From Nocardioides renjunii (lineage in GTDB: Bacteria > Actinomycetota > Actinomycetes > Propionibacteriales > Nocardioidaceae): DNA of 64,000 nucleotides. The DNA is taken from assembly GCF_034661175.1 (NCBI RefSeq), contig NZ_CP141058.1:310001-374000 (forward strand), given 5' to 3'. Numbering within the stretch: position 1 is the first letter of the stretch; every line of letters starts with the position of its first letter. The position numbers and the translations under genes were made by a program. The notes beneath the pieces were generated by a model. That model had not been told where the DNA came from. It saw nothing but the letters and a program-made list of their open reading frames with translations, and ran no database searches. This document shows, in pieces, positions 16,793-25,452 of the stretch.

Positions 16793-17209
16793 TCAGCCGT
16801 GGCCCTTGAGCGCCTGCGGGATCTGCTTGCCCTGCTCGATCGCGCGCTCGGGCGCCTTGACCTTCTTGACCTGCCGGACGCCGATGAAGGCCAGGAGGGC
16901 GGCGACGAGGAGGTAGACCGCGAAGACGATGAGGAACGCCCACTGCAGGTCGAGGCCGTCGCCGTTCCAGTGGATGAAGTAGGCGAACGCGACCGACAGC
17001 ATGATGACGGCCAGCAGGCCGAGGAACGCCGCTGCGGCGAACAGCCCGATGCCGACGCCGCCGTGCTTGACGCTCACCTTGAGCTCGGTCTTGGCGAGCT
17101 GGATCTCCTTGGAGACCAGGGACGAGATGTCGCGCTGGGCGTCCATGACGAGCTTGCCGAGGGTGGGGTCGGAGTCCTTGACCGGGTCGGTCGTCAGGCG
17201 GGTCGACAT
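16793..17209 (-). CDS. Phage-holin-superfamily membrane protein (Rv3669-like)
   Basis: 138-residue protein with an N-terminal amphipathic segment DAQRDISSLVSKEIQLAKTEL and two membrane helices (about 58-80 and 92-115), then a basic C-terminus. This is the holin_3_6/DUF1469-like family common on actinobacterial chromosomes, not evidence of a prophage. ATG 17209 was chosen because GAAGGA lies 9 nt upstream; a longer frame to 17260 exists. It is convergent with marP (3-bp gap) and divergent from nhaA, matching the Rv3669 neighbourhood. Confidence 0.8.
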   Translation of the reverse strand: MSTRLTTDPVKDSDPTLGKLVMDAQRDISSLVSKEIQLAKTELKVSVKHGGVGIGLFAAAAFLGLLAVIMLSVAFAYFIHWNGDGLDLQWAFLIVFAVYLLVAALLAFIGVRQVKKVKAPERAIEQGKQIPQALKGHG

Positions 17210-17287
17210 GGGATGCGGTCCTTCGGTGTACGCCGGGGGCTGTCTCTGCGACCCTACCAACGGGTCTGCCCGCGCCCGGTGTCCGTC

Positions 17288-17383
17288 TAGACTGGGCCGC
17301 AGGTGAGCCGGGAAGTCTGGTCGGCCCGTGGCGCGAGTCCGCGGTGACAGTGCCCCGACGACCCCCGAAGGATGCGCCGCCGC
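17288..17383 (+). promoter_or_regulatory. nhaA promoter and leader RNA
   Basis: TAGACT (17288-17293) predicts a start near 17300 and an untranslated leader of about 84 nt ending in GAAGGA. The leader opens with AGGTGAGCCGGGAAGTCTGG and has GTCGG (17320-17324) complementary to CCGAC (17355-17359), so it may fold. No further structure was proven by eye. Confidence 0.4.
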
Positions 17384-18805
17384 ATGGCCTCACCCCACGA
17401 CCCGCACGACTCACCCACCGACTCGCCGCGCGTCCCACCACGCGTGGACGACGACCTCTGGGAGTCCGGTCCCGTCTACATCGCGAGCGACAAGCCGCTC
17501 GCCCGGCTCGTCGCGCGACCGGTGCGCGAGTTCCTCCGCGTCGAGGCCGCCGGCTCGCTGCTGCTGCTCCTCGCGGCGGCCGTCGCGCTGGTGTGGGCCA
17601 ACAGCCCGTGGGCGTCGTCGTACGACGCGCTGTGGCACACCCACCTCGTCCTCGACGTCGGCCCGCTGCACCTCGACGAGTCGTTGCAGCACTGGGTCAA
17701 CGACGCGCTCATGGTGATCTTCTTCTTCGTGGTCGGCCTGGAGATCAAGTACGAGCTGGTCAACGGCGACCTGCGTGACCCCAAGACCGCGGCCCTGCCG
17801 ATCGTCGCCGCCGTCGGCGGGATGCTCGTGCCGGCCGGGCTCTACCTCGCCCTCAACCCGCCGGGCAGCGACGGCGCCGCCGGCTGGGGCATCCCGATGG
17901 CCACCGACATCGCGTTCGCGGTCGGCGTCCTGGGCATCCTCGGGCGCCGGATCCCGTCGGCGGCCCGGCTGTTCCTGCTGACCCTGGCGATCGTCGACGA
18001 CATCGGCGCGATCCTGGTCATCGCCGTCTTCTACACCAGCGACCTGTCGCTGACCTGGCTCGCGATCGCGCTCCTGCTGCTGGCGGTGATGGTCGTCGCG
18101 CGGCGGCTGCGGATCTGGACGATGGTGCTGTACGCCGTCCTCGGTGTCGGTGTCTGGTACGCCCTGCTCGAGTCCGGCGTCCACGCCACCCTGGCCGGCG
18201 TCGCGATCGGGCTGCTCGCGCCTGCCGTGCCGCTGCTCAACGAGGAGGTGGCGCGCCAGCACGCCCGCGAGGCGCTGCGCGACAACACCCTCGACCCGGA
18301 GGAGCTGGTCAAGCTGCGCTTCCTGCTCAAGGAGTCGGTGTCGGTGGTCGAGCGGCTGCAGAGCACGCTGCACCCGGTGTCGGCCTACGTCGTGCTGCCG
18401 GTCTTCGCCCTGGCCAACGCCGGCGTCGAGCTCGGGGCCATCGGCAAGGTCTTCACCGAGCCGGTGGGGATCGGGATCGTGCTGGGCCTGGTGCTCGGCA
18501 AGCCGGTCGGCATCCTGGTGGCGTCGTTCCTGGCCGTACGCCTCGGGCTCGGCCGGCTGCCCGACCACACCACCTGGCCGATGGTCGCCGGACTCGGCGC
18601 GGTCGGCGGCATCGGATTCACCGTCTCGATCTTCATCGCGGGGCTGTCGTTCCCCGGCGAGGAGCTGCTGACCGAGGAGGCGAAGATCGCGATCCTGCTG
18701 GCCTCGCTGCTCGCCGCCGTCCTCGGCGTGGTCGCGCTGCTGGCGGCGACCCGCGGGCGGGACCACGACGACGTACCGGAGGACGCCGCGGCGTCGTCGT
18801 CCTGA
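17384..18805 (+). CDS. nhaA: Na+/H+ antiporter NhaA
   Basis: 473-residue NhaA-type antiporter exchanging Na+ for protons at the plasma membrane. Around 11-12 hydrophobic helices follow an N-terminal polar region of about 45 residues. Key residues are the Asp of MATDIAFAVG and the Asp pair in LAIVDDIGAILVI, equal to the E. coli ion site. The long middle linker ARQHAREALRDNTLDPEE and C-terminal Ala-Ser-Ser-Ser tail are lineage features. ATG 17384 is assigned, GAAGGA lying 12 nt upstream; ATG 17372 is possible. The stop codon is inside the first unit of a 15-bp tandem repeat. Confidence 0.93.
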   Translation: MASPHDPHDSPTDSPRVPPRVDDDLWESGPVYIASDKPLARLVARPVREFLRVEAAGSLLLLLAAAVALVWANSPWASSYDALWHTHLVLDVGPLHLDESLQHWVNDALMVIFFFVVGLEIKYELVNGDLRDPKTAALPIVAAVGGMLVPAGLYLALNPPGSDGAAGWGIPMATDIAFAVGVLGILGRRIPSAARLFLLTLAIVDDIGAILVIAVFYTSDLSLTWLAIALLLLAVMVVARRLRIWTMVLYAVLGVGVWYALLESGVHATLAGVAIGLLAPAVPLLNEEVARQHAREALRDNTLDPEELVKLRFLLKESVSVVERLQSTLHPVSAYVVLPVFALANAGVELGAIGKVFTEPVGIGIVLGLVLGKPVGILVASFLAVRLGLGRLPDHTTWPMVAGLGAVGGIGFTVSIFIAGLSFPGEELLTEEAKIAILLASLLAAVLGVVALLAATRGRDHDDVPEDAAASSS

Positions 18806-18850
18806 GCGTCGTCGTCCTGAGCGTCGTCGTCCTGAGCGTCGTCGTCCTGA
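18791..18850. repeat. 15-bp tandem repeat, four copies, containing the nhaA stop
   Basis: Four exact copies of GCGTCGTCGTCCTGA at 18791, 18806, 18821 and 18836. Each copy is five codons (A-S-S-S-stop) in the nhaA frame, so the gene ends in a run of four in-frame TGA codons. Confidence 0.95.
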
Positions 18851-18857
18851 GCGTCAC

Positions 18858-18887
18858 ACGAGCCCGCACCACCAGGTGCGGGCTCGT
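18858..18887. terminator. Hairpin terminator between nhaA and acs
   Basis: Perfect 13-bp stem ACGAGCCCGCACC / GGTGCGGGCTCGT with a 4-nt ACCA loop, between convergent genes. Confidence 0.85.
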
Positions 18888-18914
18888 ATGACGCAGCCAG
18901 CGAGGGGCGAGACC

Positions 18915-20870
18915 TCAGTCCTCCGAGGGCGCCGAGCCCTCCTTGTCCTTGATCAGGTCCATGACCGTGGAGTCGGCGAGGGTGGTCACGTCGCCGACCT
19001 CGCGGTGCTCGGCCACGTCCTTGAGCAGGCGGCGCATGATCTTGCCGGAGCGGGTCTTCGGCAGCTCCGGCACGACCATGATCTGGCGCGGCTTGGCGAT
19101 GGCGCCGATCTCCTTCTGCACGTGCTTGCGCAGCTCCTCGACGATGTCGGGGCCGCCGTCGCCGGCGGACTCGCGGAGGATGACGAAGGCGCACACGGCC
19201 TGACCGGTCGTCTCGTCGGCGGCACCCACCACGGCCGCCTCGGCGACCTTGGGGTGGGAGACGAGAGCCGACTCGATCTCGGTGGTGGAGAGCCGGTGGC
19301 CCGACACGTTCATCACGTCGTCGACGCGGCCGAGCAGCCAGACGTCGCCGTCCTCGTCGAGCTTGGCGCCGTCGCCGGCGAAGTAGAGGCCCTCCCAGCG
19401 CGACCAGTAGGTGTCCTTGAACCGCTGGTCGTCACCCCACAGCGTGCGCAGCATCGCGGGCCACGGCTCCTTGAGCACGAGGTAGCCGCCGTTGCCGTTG
19501 CCGACGGAGCGGGCCTCGTCGTCGACGACGTCCGCGACGACGCCGGGCAGCGCCTTCATCGCCGAGCCGGGCTTGCCGGCGGTCACGCCGGGCAGCGGGC
19601 TGATCATGATCTGGCCGGTCTCGGTCTGCCACCAGGTGTCGACCACCGGGCAGCGGTCGCCGCCGATGACCTCGCGGTACCAGACGTAGGCCTCGGGGTT
19701 GATCGGCTCGCCCACCGAGCCGAGCAGGCGCAGCGACGACATGTCGTAGCCGTCGGGGATCTCGCGGCCCTGCTTCATGAAGGTCCGGATCGCGGTGGGG
19801 GCGGTGTAGAAGATCGTCACCTTGTAGTCCTGCACGATCTGCCACCAGCGGCCCTTCTCGGGCGTGCCCTCGTACATCACCTGCGTCGCGCCGTTGGCGA
19901 GCGGCCCGTACACCATGTAGGAGTGGCCGGTCACCCACCCGACGTCGGCGGTGCACCAGTAGACGTCGGTCTCCGGCTTGAGGTCGAAGACCTCCCAGTG
20001 CGTGAACGACGTCCCGGTGAGGTAGCCGCCGGTGGTGTGCAGGATGCCCTTGGGCTTGCCGGTGGTGCCGGAGGTGTACATGACGTAGAGCGGGTGCTCG
20101 GAGTCGTGCATCTCGGCCTCGTGGTCGGGCGAGGCGTTGTCGACGGCGTCGTGCCACCACACGTCGCGGCCCTCGTGCCAGTCGACGTCCTGGCCCGTCC
20201 GGCGCACGACCAGGACGTTGCGCACGAGGTCACCGGTCTTCTCGACGGCCTCGTCGACGGCCGGCTTGAGCGCGCTGGCCGCGCCACGGCGGTAGCCGCC
20301 GTCGGAGGTGATGACGACGTGCGCCTCGCAGTCGGTGATGCGGGAGGCGAGGGCGTCGGCGGAGAAGCCGCCGAACACGACGGTGTGGGGTGCGCCGAGG
20401 CGGGCGCAGGCCAGCATGGCGACGACGACCTCGGGGATCATCGGCATGTAGATGGCGACCCGGTCGCCCTTCTGCACGCCGAGCTCGGTGAGCGCGTTGG
20501 CCGCCCTGGACACCTCGTCCTTGAGCTGGGAGTAGGTGATGTCGCGGGTGTCGTCGTCCGGTTCGCCGACCCAGTGCAGCGCGACCTTGTCGCCGTTGCC
20601 GGCGTCGACGTGGCGGTCCACGCAGTTGACCGCCGCGTTGAGGGTGCCGCCGACGAACCACTTGGCGAACGGCGGGTTCGACCAGTCGAGGACCTGGTCC
20701 CACCGCTGGCCCCAGTCCAGCCGGTCGGCCGCGGCGGCCCAGAAGGCCTCGCGGTCCTCGTCGGCACGGGCGTACGCCTCCTCGGTGACGTTGGCGTTCG
20801 CGGCCAGGTCGGCCGGGGGCTCGAAGCGTCGTTCCTCGCGGGACAGGTTGGACAGGGTCTGCTCGGACAA
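18915..20870 (-). CDS. acs: Acetyl-CoA synthetase (AMP-forming)
   Basis: 651-residue enzyme converting acetate, ATP and CoA to acetyl-CoA, full length for the family. The adenylation P-loop is [11 protein letters not shown], the WWQTETG motif and [17 protein letters not shown] hinge follow, and the C-terminal [11 protein letters not shown] carries the Lys that is reversibly acetylated in this family. The start is a TTG at 20870 with AGGAG 6 nt upstream. It lies directly after the acetate symporter genes on the same strand, with an intercistronic hairpin at 20907-20942. Equivalent of Rv3667. Confidence 0.95.
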   Translation of the reverse strand: MSEQTLSNLSREERRFEPPADLAANANVTEEAYARADEDREAFWAAAADRLDWGQRWDQVLDWSNPPFAKWFVGGTLNAAVNCVDRHVDAGNGDKVALHWVGEPDDDTRDITYSQLKDEVSRAANALTELGVQKGDRVAIYMPMIPEVVVAMLACARLGAPHTVVFGGFSADALASRITDCEAHVVITSDGGYRRGAASALKPAVDEAVEKTGDLVRNVLVVRRTGQDVDWHEGRDVWWHDAVDNASPDHEAEMHDSEHPLYVMYTSGTTGKPKGILHTTGGYLTGTSFTHWEVFDLKPETDVYWCTADVGWVTGHSYMVYGPLANGATQVMYEGTPEKGRWWQIVQDYKVTIFYTAPTAIRTFMKQGREIPDGYDMSSLRLLGSVGEPINPEAYVWYREVIGGDRCPVVDTWWQTETGQIMISPLPGVTAGKPGSAMKALPGVVADVVDDEARSVGNGNGGYLVLKEPWPAMLRTLWGDDQRFKDTYWSRWEGLYFAGDGAKLDEDGDVWLLGRVDDVMNVSGHRLSTTEIESALVSHPKVAEAAVVGAADETTGQAVCAFVILRESAGDGGPDIVEELRKHVQKEIGAIAKPRQIMVVPELPKTRSGKIMRRLLKDVAEHREVGDVTTLADSTVMDLIKDKEGSAPSED

Positions 20871-20906
20871 GGCTCTCTCCTGGGGCTGTGCGTCTGTGGG
20901 GTCGTG

Positions 20907-20942
20907 CCCCCTCGCCGAACCTACTCCGGCTCGGCGAGGGGG
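20907..20942. terminator. Intercistronic hairpin between actP and acs
   Basis: Perfect 12-bp arms CCCCCTCGCCGA and TCGGCGAGGGGG with a 12-nt loop. No T tract on either side, and only 36 bp remain before the acs start, so it may be a partial terminator or an mRNA-stabilising structure rather than the end of the operon. Confidence 0.6.
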
Positions 20943-20968
20943 TCACGGGTGTGCGACCGCGTACGGCG

Positions 20969-22576
20969 TCAGTGCTGGACGGCCTGCTCGGCGCCGGCGC
21001 CGGTGAGGGCGCGGACCTCGAGCTCGGTGAAGCGGTCCTCGGCCTCCGGCTCCTTCGACGTGATGGTGCCGATGTAGCCGAGCAGGAAGCCGATCGGGAT
21101 CGAGATGATGCCCGGGTTGTTGAGCGGGAAGATCGACCAGTCGGAGTCCGGGAAGAGCGACGTCGGCAGGCCCGACATCACCGGCGAGAAGAACACCAGG
21201 CCGACGGCCGCGATGAGGCCGCCGTAGATGCTCCACGTCGCGCCGCGCGTGTTGAAGCGCCGCCAGAACATGTTGAAGATGATCGCCGGCAGGTTGGCGG
21301 ACGCCGCGACCGCGAAGGCGAGCGCCACCAGGAACGCGATGTTGAGCCGCTGCGCGGGGATCGACAGGGCGATGGCGACCGCTCCGATGACGAAGGCGGC
21401 GATGCGGGCGACCCGCACCTCCTCCTTCTCGGTGACGGGCTCGTCCTTCTTGATGACGCCCTTGTAGAGGTCGTGCGCCACCGACGAGGAGCTGGCCAGG
21501 GTCAGGCCGGCGACCACCGCGAGGATGGTCGCGAAGGCCACCGCGGCGATGAGGGCGAGCAGGATCGCGCCGCCCGTGGATCCCTCGCCGCCACCGACGG
21601 CCTCGGCGAGGAGCGGGGAGGCGAGGTTCTGGTTGCCGCCCTCGAGCGGGTCGACCTGGCTGCGGTCGAGCAGCGCCGCGGCGCCGAAGCCGAGCACCAG
21701 CGTCATCAGGTAGAACGCGCCGATGAGCCCGATCGCCCAGAGCACCGACTTCCGCGCGTCCTGCGCGGTCGGCACCGTGTAGAAGCGGATGAGGATGTGC
21801 GGCAGGCCGGCGGTGCCGAGCACGAGGGCCAGGCCGAGCGACAGGAAGTCGATCTGCGACGTCAGCGTCGCGCCGTACTGCAGGCCGGGCTGCAGGAACG
21901 CCTCGCCCTTGCCGGAGTTGTCGGCCGCCGCGCCGAGCAGCTTCGACAGGTTGAAGTCGAACTCCGCGAGCACGAGCACCACGATGAGCGCCGAGCCGAG
22001 CATGAGCAGCACGGCCTTGACGATCTGGACGTAGGTGGTGCCCTTCATGCCGCCGACGACGACGTAGAAGATCATCAGCGCGCCGACGCCCACGATGGTG
22101 AGGTTCTTGACGGCCTCGCTGTCGACGCCGAGGAGCAGCGCGACGAGCGTCCCCGCGCCCACCATCTGGGCCAGCAGGTAGAAGATCGAGACCACGACGG
22201 TGGAGATCGACGCGGCCGTGCGGACCGGGCGCTGCCGCATCCGGAACGCGAGCTGGTCGGCCATCGTGTAGCGACCGGCGTTGCGCAGCATCTCCGCGAC
22301 GAGCAGCAGCGCGACGAGCCACGCCACGAGGAAGCCGATGGAGTAGAGGAAGCCGTCGTAGCCGTAGAGCGCGATGGCACCGGAGATGCCGAGGAACGAC
22401 GCGGCGGACATGTAGTCGCCGCCGATCGCCAGGCCGTTCTGGAAGCCTGAGAACGAGCGCCCGCCGGAGTAGTAGTCGGCCGCAGTCTTGGTCTGGCGGC
22501 TCGCCCAGAAGGTGATGCCGACCGTGAGCGCGACGACCGTGAGGAACAGGATCGTGGTGAGGACCTGGGTGTCCAT
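20969..22576 (-). CDS. actP: Cation/acetate symporter ActP (SSS family)
   Basis: 535-residue sodium:solute symporter with about 13 membrane helices. The N-terminal TKTAADYYSGGRSFSGFQNGLA and GGDYMSAASFLG segments and VGGMKGTTYVQIVK are characteristic of ActP. It imports acetate and related monocarboxylates, feeding the adjacent acs product. The ATG at 22576 shares one base with the DUF485 stop (TGATG). The unit DUF485-actP-acs is the enteric-like acetate scavenging arrangement. Two Crp-type sites precede the first gene. Confidence 0.93.
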   Translation of the reverse strand: MDTQVLTTILFLTVVALTVGITFWASRQTKTAADYYSGGRSFSGFQNGLAIGGDYMSAASFLGISGAIALYGYDGFLYSIGFLVAWLVALLLVAEMLRNAGRYTMADQLAFRMRQRPVRTAASISTVVVSIFYLLAQMVGAGTLVALLLGVDSEAVKNLTIVGVGALMIFYVVVGGMKGTTYVQIVKAVLLMLGSALIVVLVLAEFDFNLSKLLGAAADNSGKGEAFLQPGLQYGATLTSQIDFLSLGLALVLGTAGLPHILIRFYTVPTAQDARKSVLWAIGLIGAFYLMTLVLGFGAAALLDRSQVDPLEGGNQNLASPLLAEAVGGGEGSTGGAILLALIAAVAFATILAVVAGLTLASSSSVAHDLYKGVIKKDEPVTEKEEVRVARIAAFVIGAVAIALSIPAQRLNIAFLVALAFAVAASANLPAIIFNMFWRRFNTRGATWSIYGGLIAAVGLVFFSPVMSGLPTSLFPDSDWSIFPLNNPGIISIPIGFLLGYIGTITSKEPEAEDRFTELEVRALTGAGAEQAVQH

Positions 22577-22917
22577 CAGGCGTCGCCCCCCTTGCGGTAC
22601 TCGGCGTCGAGCTGGCGGGCCAGCGGGTCGAGCTTGGACTGGGAGAAGCGGGCGTACATGTAGGCGAGGCCGAACGTGGTGACGAACTGCAGCAGCCCGA
22701 AGACGAGGGCCACGTTGATGTTGCCGACCACCTGGGTGGACATGAAGTCGCCGGCCCAGTTGGAGAGGATGACGTACAGCAGGTACCAGACCAGGAACGC
22801 GACCGTCGCCGGGAACACGAAGCCGCGGTAGCGGCGTCGCAGCTCGGCGAACTCGGGTGTCGCGTGCAAGCGGTCGTAGATGGGGTCGTGGCGCGCGGCC
22901 TGCTCTTGCTCTGTCAC
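22576..22917 (-). CDS. DUF485 membrane protein of the acetate uptake module
   Basis: 113-residue protein with two membrane helices (about residues 33-52 and 63-88) and the DUF485 core EFAELRRRYRGFVFPATVAFLVWYLLYVIL. DUF485 proteins (YjcH-like) accompany ActP symporters and probably act as a small subunit. The GTG at 22917 has GGAAGGA about 8 nt upstream. First gene of the actP unit. The divergent spacer of 236 bp to the epimerase gene holds two GTGA-N6-TCAC sites. Confidence 0.9.
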   Translation of the reverse strand: MTEQEQAARHDPIYDRLHATPEFAELRRRYRGFVFPATVAFLVWYLLYVILSNWAGDFMSTQVVGNINVALVFGLLQFVTTFGLAYMYARFSQSKLDPLARQLDAEYRKGGDA

Positions 22918-22952
22918 GATCGCGTCCTTCCGAGCACGGGTCGGCCACCGGG

Positions 22953-22983
22953 TGTGACCGCCGTCACCGTGACACCGGTCACG
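22953..22983. promoter_or_regulatory. Two tandem Crp/GlxR-type sites upstream of DUF485-actP
   Basis: TGTGA-CCGCCG-TCACC (22953-22968) and CGTGA-CACCGG-TCACG (22968-22983), both matching GTGA-N6-TCAC exactly and lying 36-66 bp before the GTG at 22917. Centre-to-centre distance is 15 bp. Confidence 0.65.
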
Positions 22984-23153
22984 TCGGCCGGGGGAGGGGA
23001 GGACGGCCCCCGGTCGGCCGGTGGGCGCGGCTGGTCGCCCAGCGGTCGGTGTCGTACGACGAGCGGTCGGGGCCGCCCGCCGCCCGGGCGCCGCCCGGGC
23101 AGGGAGCCGGGCCGGTCCGGAGCCGCTTCGGGGCCGGTGTCATCGTGGGACGC

Positions 23154-24056
23154 ATGACTTCTCCTCTCGTCGTCGTGACCGGAGCCAACGGCCTCGTGGG
23201 CAGCCACGTCGTCCGCGCGCTGAGCCAGAGGGGCGCGACGGTGCGTGCCGTCGTACGCCGGGCCGGCACCGCGCCGGACGGCCCCGGCGTGGAGGAGCAC
23301 GTGGGCGACTTCGCCGACCCCGGCTTCGCCGAGACCGTGGTCGCCGGTGCCGACGCACTCGTCACGACCGTGCACCCGATGGGCGACGACCGCGAGAGCC
23401 AGCGCCGGGTCGGTGTCGACGGCACGATGGCCATCGCGAGCGCCGCGGTGGCTGCCGACGTCGCCCGGCACGTCTACATCTCGACGGCCGGCGTCTACGA
23501 CCGCAGCCCCGGCGCCGGTGACGCCGACGAGGACGGCCGGCTCGTCGGGGAGGACGGTGGCGACTACGCCGTGGTGAAGCGTGACGTCGACGCCGCGCTC
23601 GCGGGGCTGAGCGGCACCACCCGCGTCCTGGTGCGACCGCCGGCGATCCTCGGCCGCGGTGGGTCGTCCGTGTGGAACACCCTGCGCCCCGAGCGGATGC
23701 GCGACGACGAGAGCCAACGCCACGCCGTGCCGGAGGCGACCTTCGCGTGGATCCACGTCGACGACCTGGCCGCGCTGGTCGCGGACGTCGCCACCGGCGC
23801 CGTCGCGGAGGGCGACGACCCGGACCGGGGACCGGTGGCGGGGGGCTGCACGCCGGTCAACGCCGCGAGCAGCCCGGCGACGCAGCGTGACTACGTCGGC
23901 GCGGTCACGGAGGCGCTGGGGCTGGAGCCGACGTGGGACGACGAGCCCGCGTGGACCGGCCAGATCGTCGCCGACCGGGCCCGCCGGTGGGGCTGGGCGC
24001 CGCTGGTGTCGCTCGACGACGCGCTGGCGGAGCTGAAGGACGGCCTGCGCGGCTGA
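23154..24056 (+). CDS. NAD(P)-dependent epimerase/dehydratase family protein
   Basis: 300-residue extended-SDR protein with a Rossmann nucleotide motif GANGLVGSHV at the N-terminus, the strand VYISTAGVYD and a catalytic YAVVK (Tyr-x3-Lys). A dinucleotide-discriminating VVRRAG follows strand 2, hinting at NADP. Substrate is unknown; the family includes sugar epimerases and flavonol-type reductases. The ATG at 23154 lacks a strong Shine-Dalgarno. Divergent from the acetate operon. Confidence 0.82.
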   Translation: MTSPLVVVTGANGLVGSHVVRALSQRGATVRAVVRRAGTAPDGPGVEEHVGDFADPGFAETVVAGADALVTTVHPMGDDRESQRRVGVDGTMAIASAAVAADVARHVYISTAGVYDRSPGAGDADEDGRLVGEDGGDYAVVKRDVDAALAGLSGTTRVLVRPPAILGRGGSSVWNTLRPERMRDDESQRHAVPEATFAWIHVDDLAALVADVATGAVAEGDDPDRGPVAGGCTPVNAASSPATQRDYVGAVTEALGLEPTWDDEPAWTGQIVADRARRWGWAPLVSLDDALAELKDGLRG

Positions 24057-24109
24057 CCGCAGCCCGGTTCTGTTGACCTCAGGTGCACGTGAGCCGCGAG
24101 GATCGGTCC

Positions 24110-24502
24110 ATGACCGAACTGCAGGAGCTCCGGATCACCCTCACCGTCGACGACTTCGACGCGGCGGTGCGGCTCTACCGCGACGCGCTGGGGCTGCCGG
24201 AGGTGGCCGACTGGAGCAGCGACGAGGGGCGGGTGCTGCTGCTCGACGCGGGCCGCGCCACGCTCGAGCTCTTCGACGAGCGCCAGGCGGCGATGGTGGA
24301 CGACCTCGAGGCCGGCCGCCGGGTCTCCGGCACGGTCCGCCTCGCGCTCCGGGTGCCGGACGCTGACGCCACGGCGGCGGCGCTGGCCGGTGCGGGCGCC
24401 TCCCCGGTCGCCCCTGCCGTCGACACGCCCTGGGGCGACCGCAACGCGCGCGTGGCCGCTCCGGACGGCATGCAGCTGACCCTCTTCACGGTCCGCGAGT
24501 GA
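24110..24502 (+). CDS. VOC/glyoxalase-family protein
   Basis: 130-residue single-domain vicinal oxygen chelate protein with paired beta-alpha-beta-beta-beta modules: RITLTVDDFDAAVRLYRDALGL, ATLELFDERQAA, RLALRVPDADAT and APDGMQLTLFTV. The usual metal-ligand Glu near the C-terminus is replaced by Gln (MQLTLF), so metal binding is uncertain. ATG 24110 has GAGGA about 8 nt upstream. Reaction unknown. Confidence 0.75.
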   Translation: MTELQELRITLTVDDFDAAVRLYRDALGLPEVADWSSDEGRVLLLDAGRATLELFDERQAAMVDDLEAGRRVSGTVRLALRVPDADATAAALAGAGASPVAPAVDTPWGDRNARVAAPDGMQLTLFTVRE

Positions 24503-24517
24503 GGGTGCCCGGTCCGG

Positions 24518-24930
24518 TCAGGTGCGCCGCTCCATGAACGTCCCCGGCTCCGCCAGCGGGGTGAAGCCGGCCCGCGCGTGACCGCGTGGGCGTCGCGGGT
24601 GGCCAGGACGACGCGGCTGAGACCCATCGGCTCGACGGCCGCCAGCACGGCGTCCACCAGCCGCCGCGCCAGGCCCTGGCCGCGGTGGCCACGGTCGACG
24701 TACACGTCGCAGAGCCAGGCGAAGTTCGCGTGGTCGGTGAGGACGCGGGCGTACGCCACCTGCCGCCCGTCGGTCGTGAAGGCGGCGAAGTTGAGCGAGT
24801 GCTCGGCGGCGGTCGCGATCTTCTCCCGGCTGCGTCCGAGCGCCCAGTAGGCGTCGGTGCTGAGCCACTCGTGCACGAGGTCGAGGTCCATCTCGGCGAG
24901 GTCGGTGCGGATCTCGTAGCCGTCGGTCAT
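24518..24930 (-). pseudogene. GNAT acetyltransferase gene with a single-base frameshift
   Basis: The frame from ATG 24930 encodes a GNAT domain through the acetyl-CoA loop RGHRGQGLARRLVDAVL and RVVLATRDAHAV, then leaves the expected sequence at about 24580. The normal C-terminus ARAGFTPLAEPGTFMERRT and its TGA (24518-24520) continue in the next frame. One missing base near 24579/24580 (GGTC-ACGCG where a Tyr codon is expected) accounts for it. Either the gene is recently inactivated or the assembly has an error. Without repair the frame runs on to 24175, overlapping the VOC gene. Confidence 0.75.
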
Positions 24931-24966
24931 GGGCCGATCCTCCCAGCGCGGCGACGACCGGGGCGA

Positions 24967-25443
24967 CTACCCCGACCGCTTCGTGGGGTGCGGTCGCCGG
25001 AGCGAGTCGGGCAGCAGCTGGGCGCCGGGACCGCGCTCGCCCACCCAGTCGCCGGGGTTGGAGAAGGCGCAGCTGCGCAGGCTGAGGCAGCCGCACCCGA
25101 TGCACCCGTCGAGCCCGCTCTTGAGCCGCTGGAGGGCGGCGATCTGCTCGTCGAGCCGGGCGCCCCAGTGCCGCGAGATGCGGTGCCAGTCGGCTTTCGT
25201 AGGCGTGCGGTTGCCGGGCAGCCGGGCGAGCTCGTCGCGGATCTCCTCGATGCTCAGCCCGACGTTGGAGGCGGCGCGGATGAAGCCGAGGCGGCGCAGC
25301 ACGCTGCGCTCGAAGCGCCGCTGACCACCGGACGAGCGGTGCGCCTCGATCAGCCCCTCGGCCTCGTAGTAGCGGATCGCCGACGCGGCGAAGCCACTGC
25401 GCTGGGAGATCTCACCCATCGGAAGAAGATCGCGAGGATCCAT
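24967..25443 (-). CDS. soxR: Redox-sensitive transcriptional activator SoxR
   Basis: 158-residue MerR-family regulator. The N-terminal winged helix reads MGEISQRSGFAASAIRYYEAEGLI with SSGGQRRFERSVLRRLGFI; a dimerisation coiled coil follows; and the [2Fe-2S] cysteines Cys114, 117, 119 and 125 have exact SoxR spacing C-X2-C-X-C-X5-C. SoxR proteins are activated by redox-cycling compounds. ATG 25443 is preferred (AAGGGG 5 nt upstream) over GTG 25449. A SoxR-type promoter occupies the gap to the divergent SDR gene, the likely target. Confidence 0.93.
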   Translation of the reverse strand: MDPRDLLPMGEISQRSGFAASAIRYYEAEGLIEAHRSSGGQRRFERSVLRRLGFIRAASNVGLSIEEIRDELARLPGNRTPTKADWHRISRHWGARLDEQIAALQRLKSGLDGCIGCGCLSLRSCAFSNPGDWVGERGPGAQLLPDSLRRPHPTKRSG

Positions 25444-25452
25444 GGTCACCCC

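Noticed and set aside
16793..17209. Holin-like gene as a sign of a prophage
   Set aside because: The family is a common chromosomal actinobacterial one and no other phage gene is near.
18876..21077. 733-codon plus-strand frame over acs
   Set aside because: Shadow of acetyl-CoA synthetase.
24175..24517. Reading the GNAT frame through to 24175 as one 251-residue protein
   Set aside because: The extension is antisense to the VOC gene and unrelated to GNAT sequence; a frameshift explains the data better.
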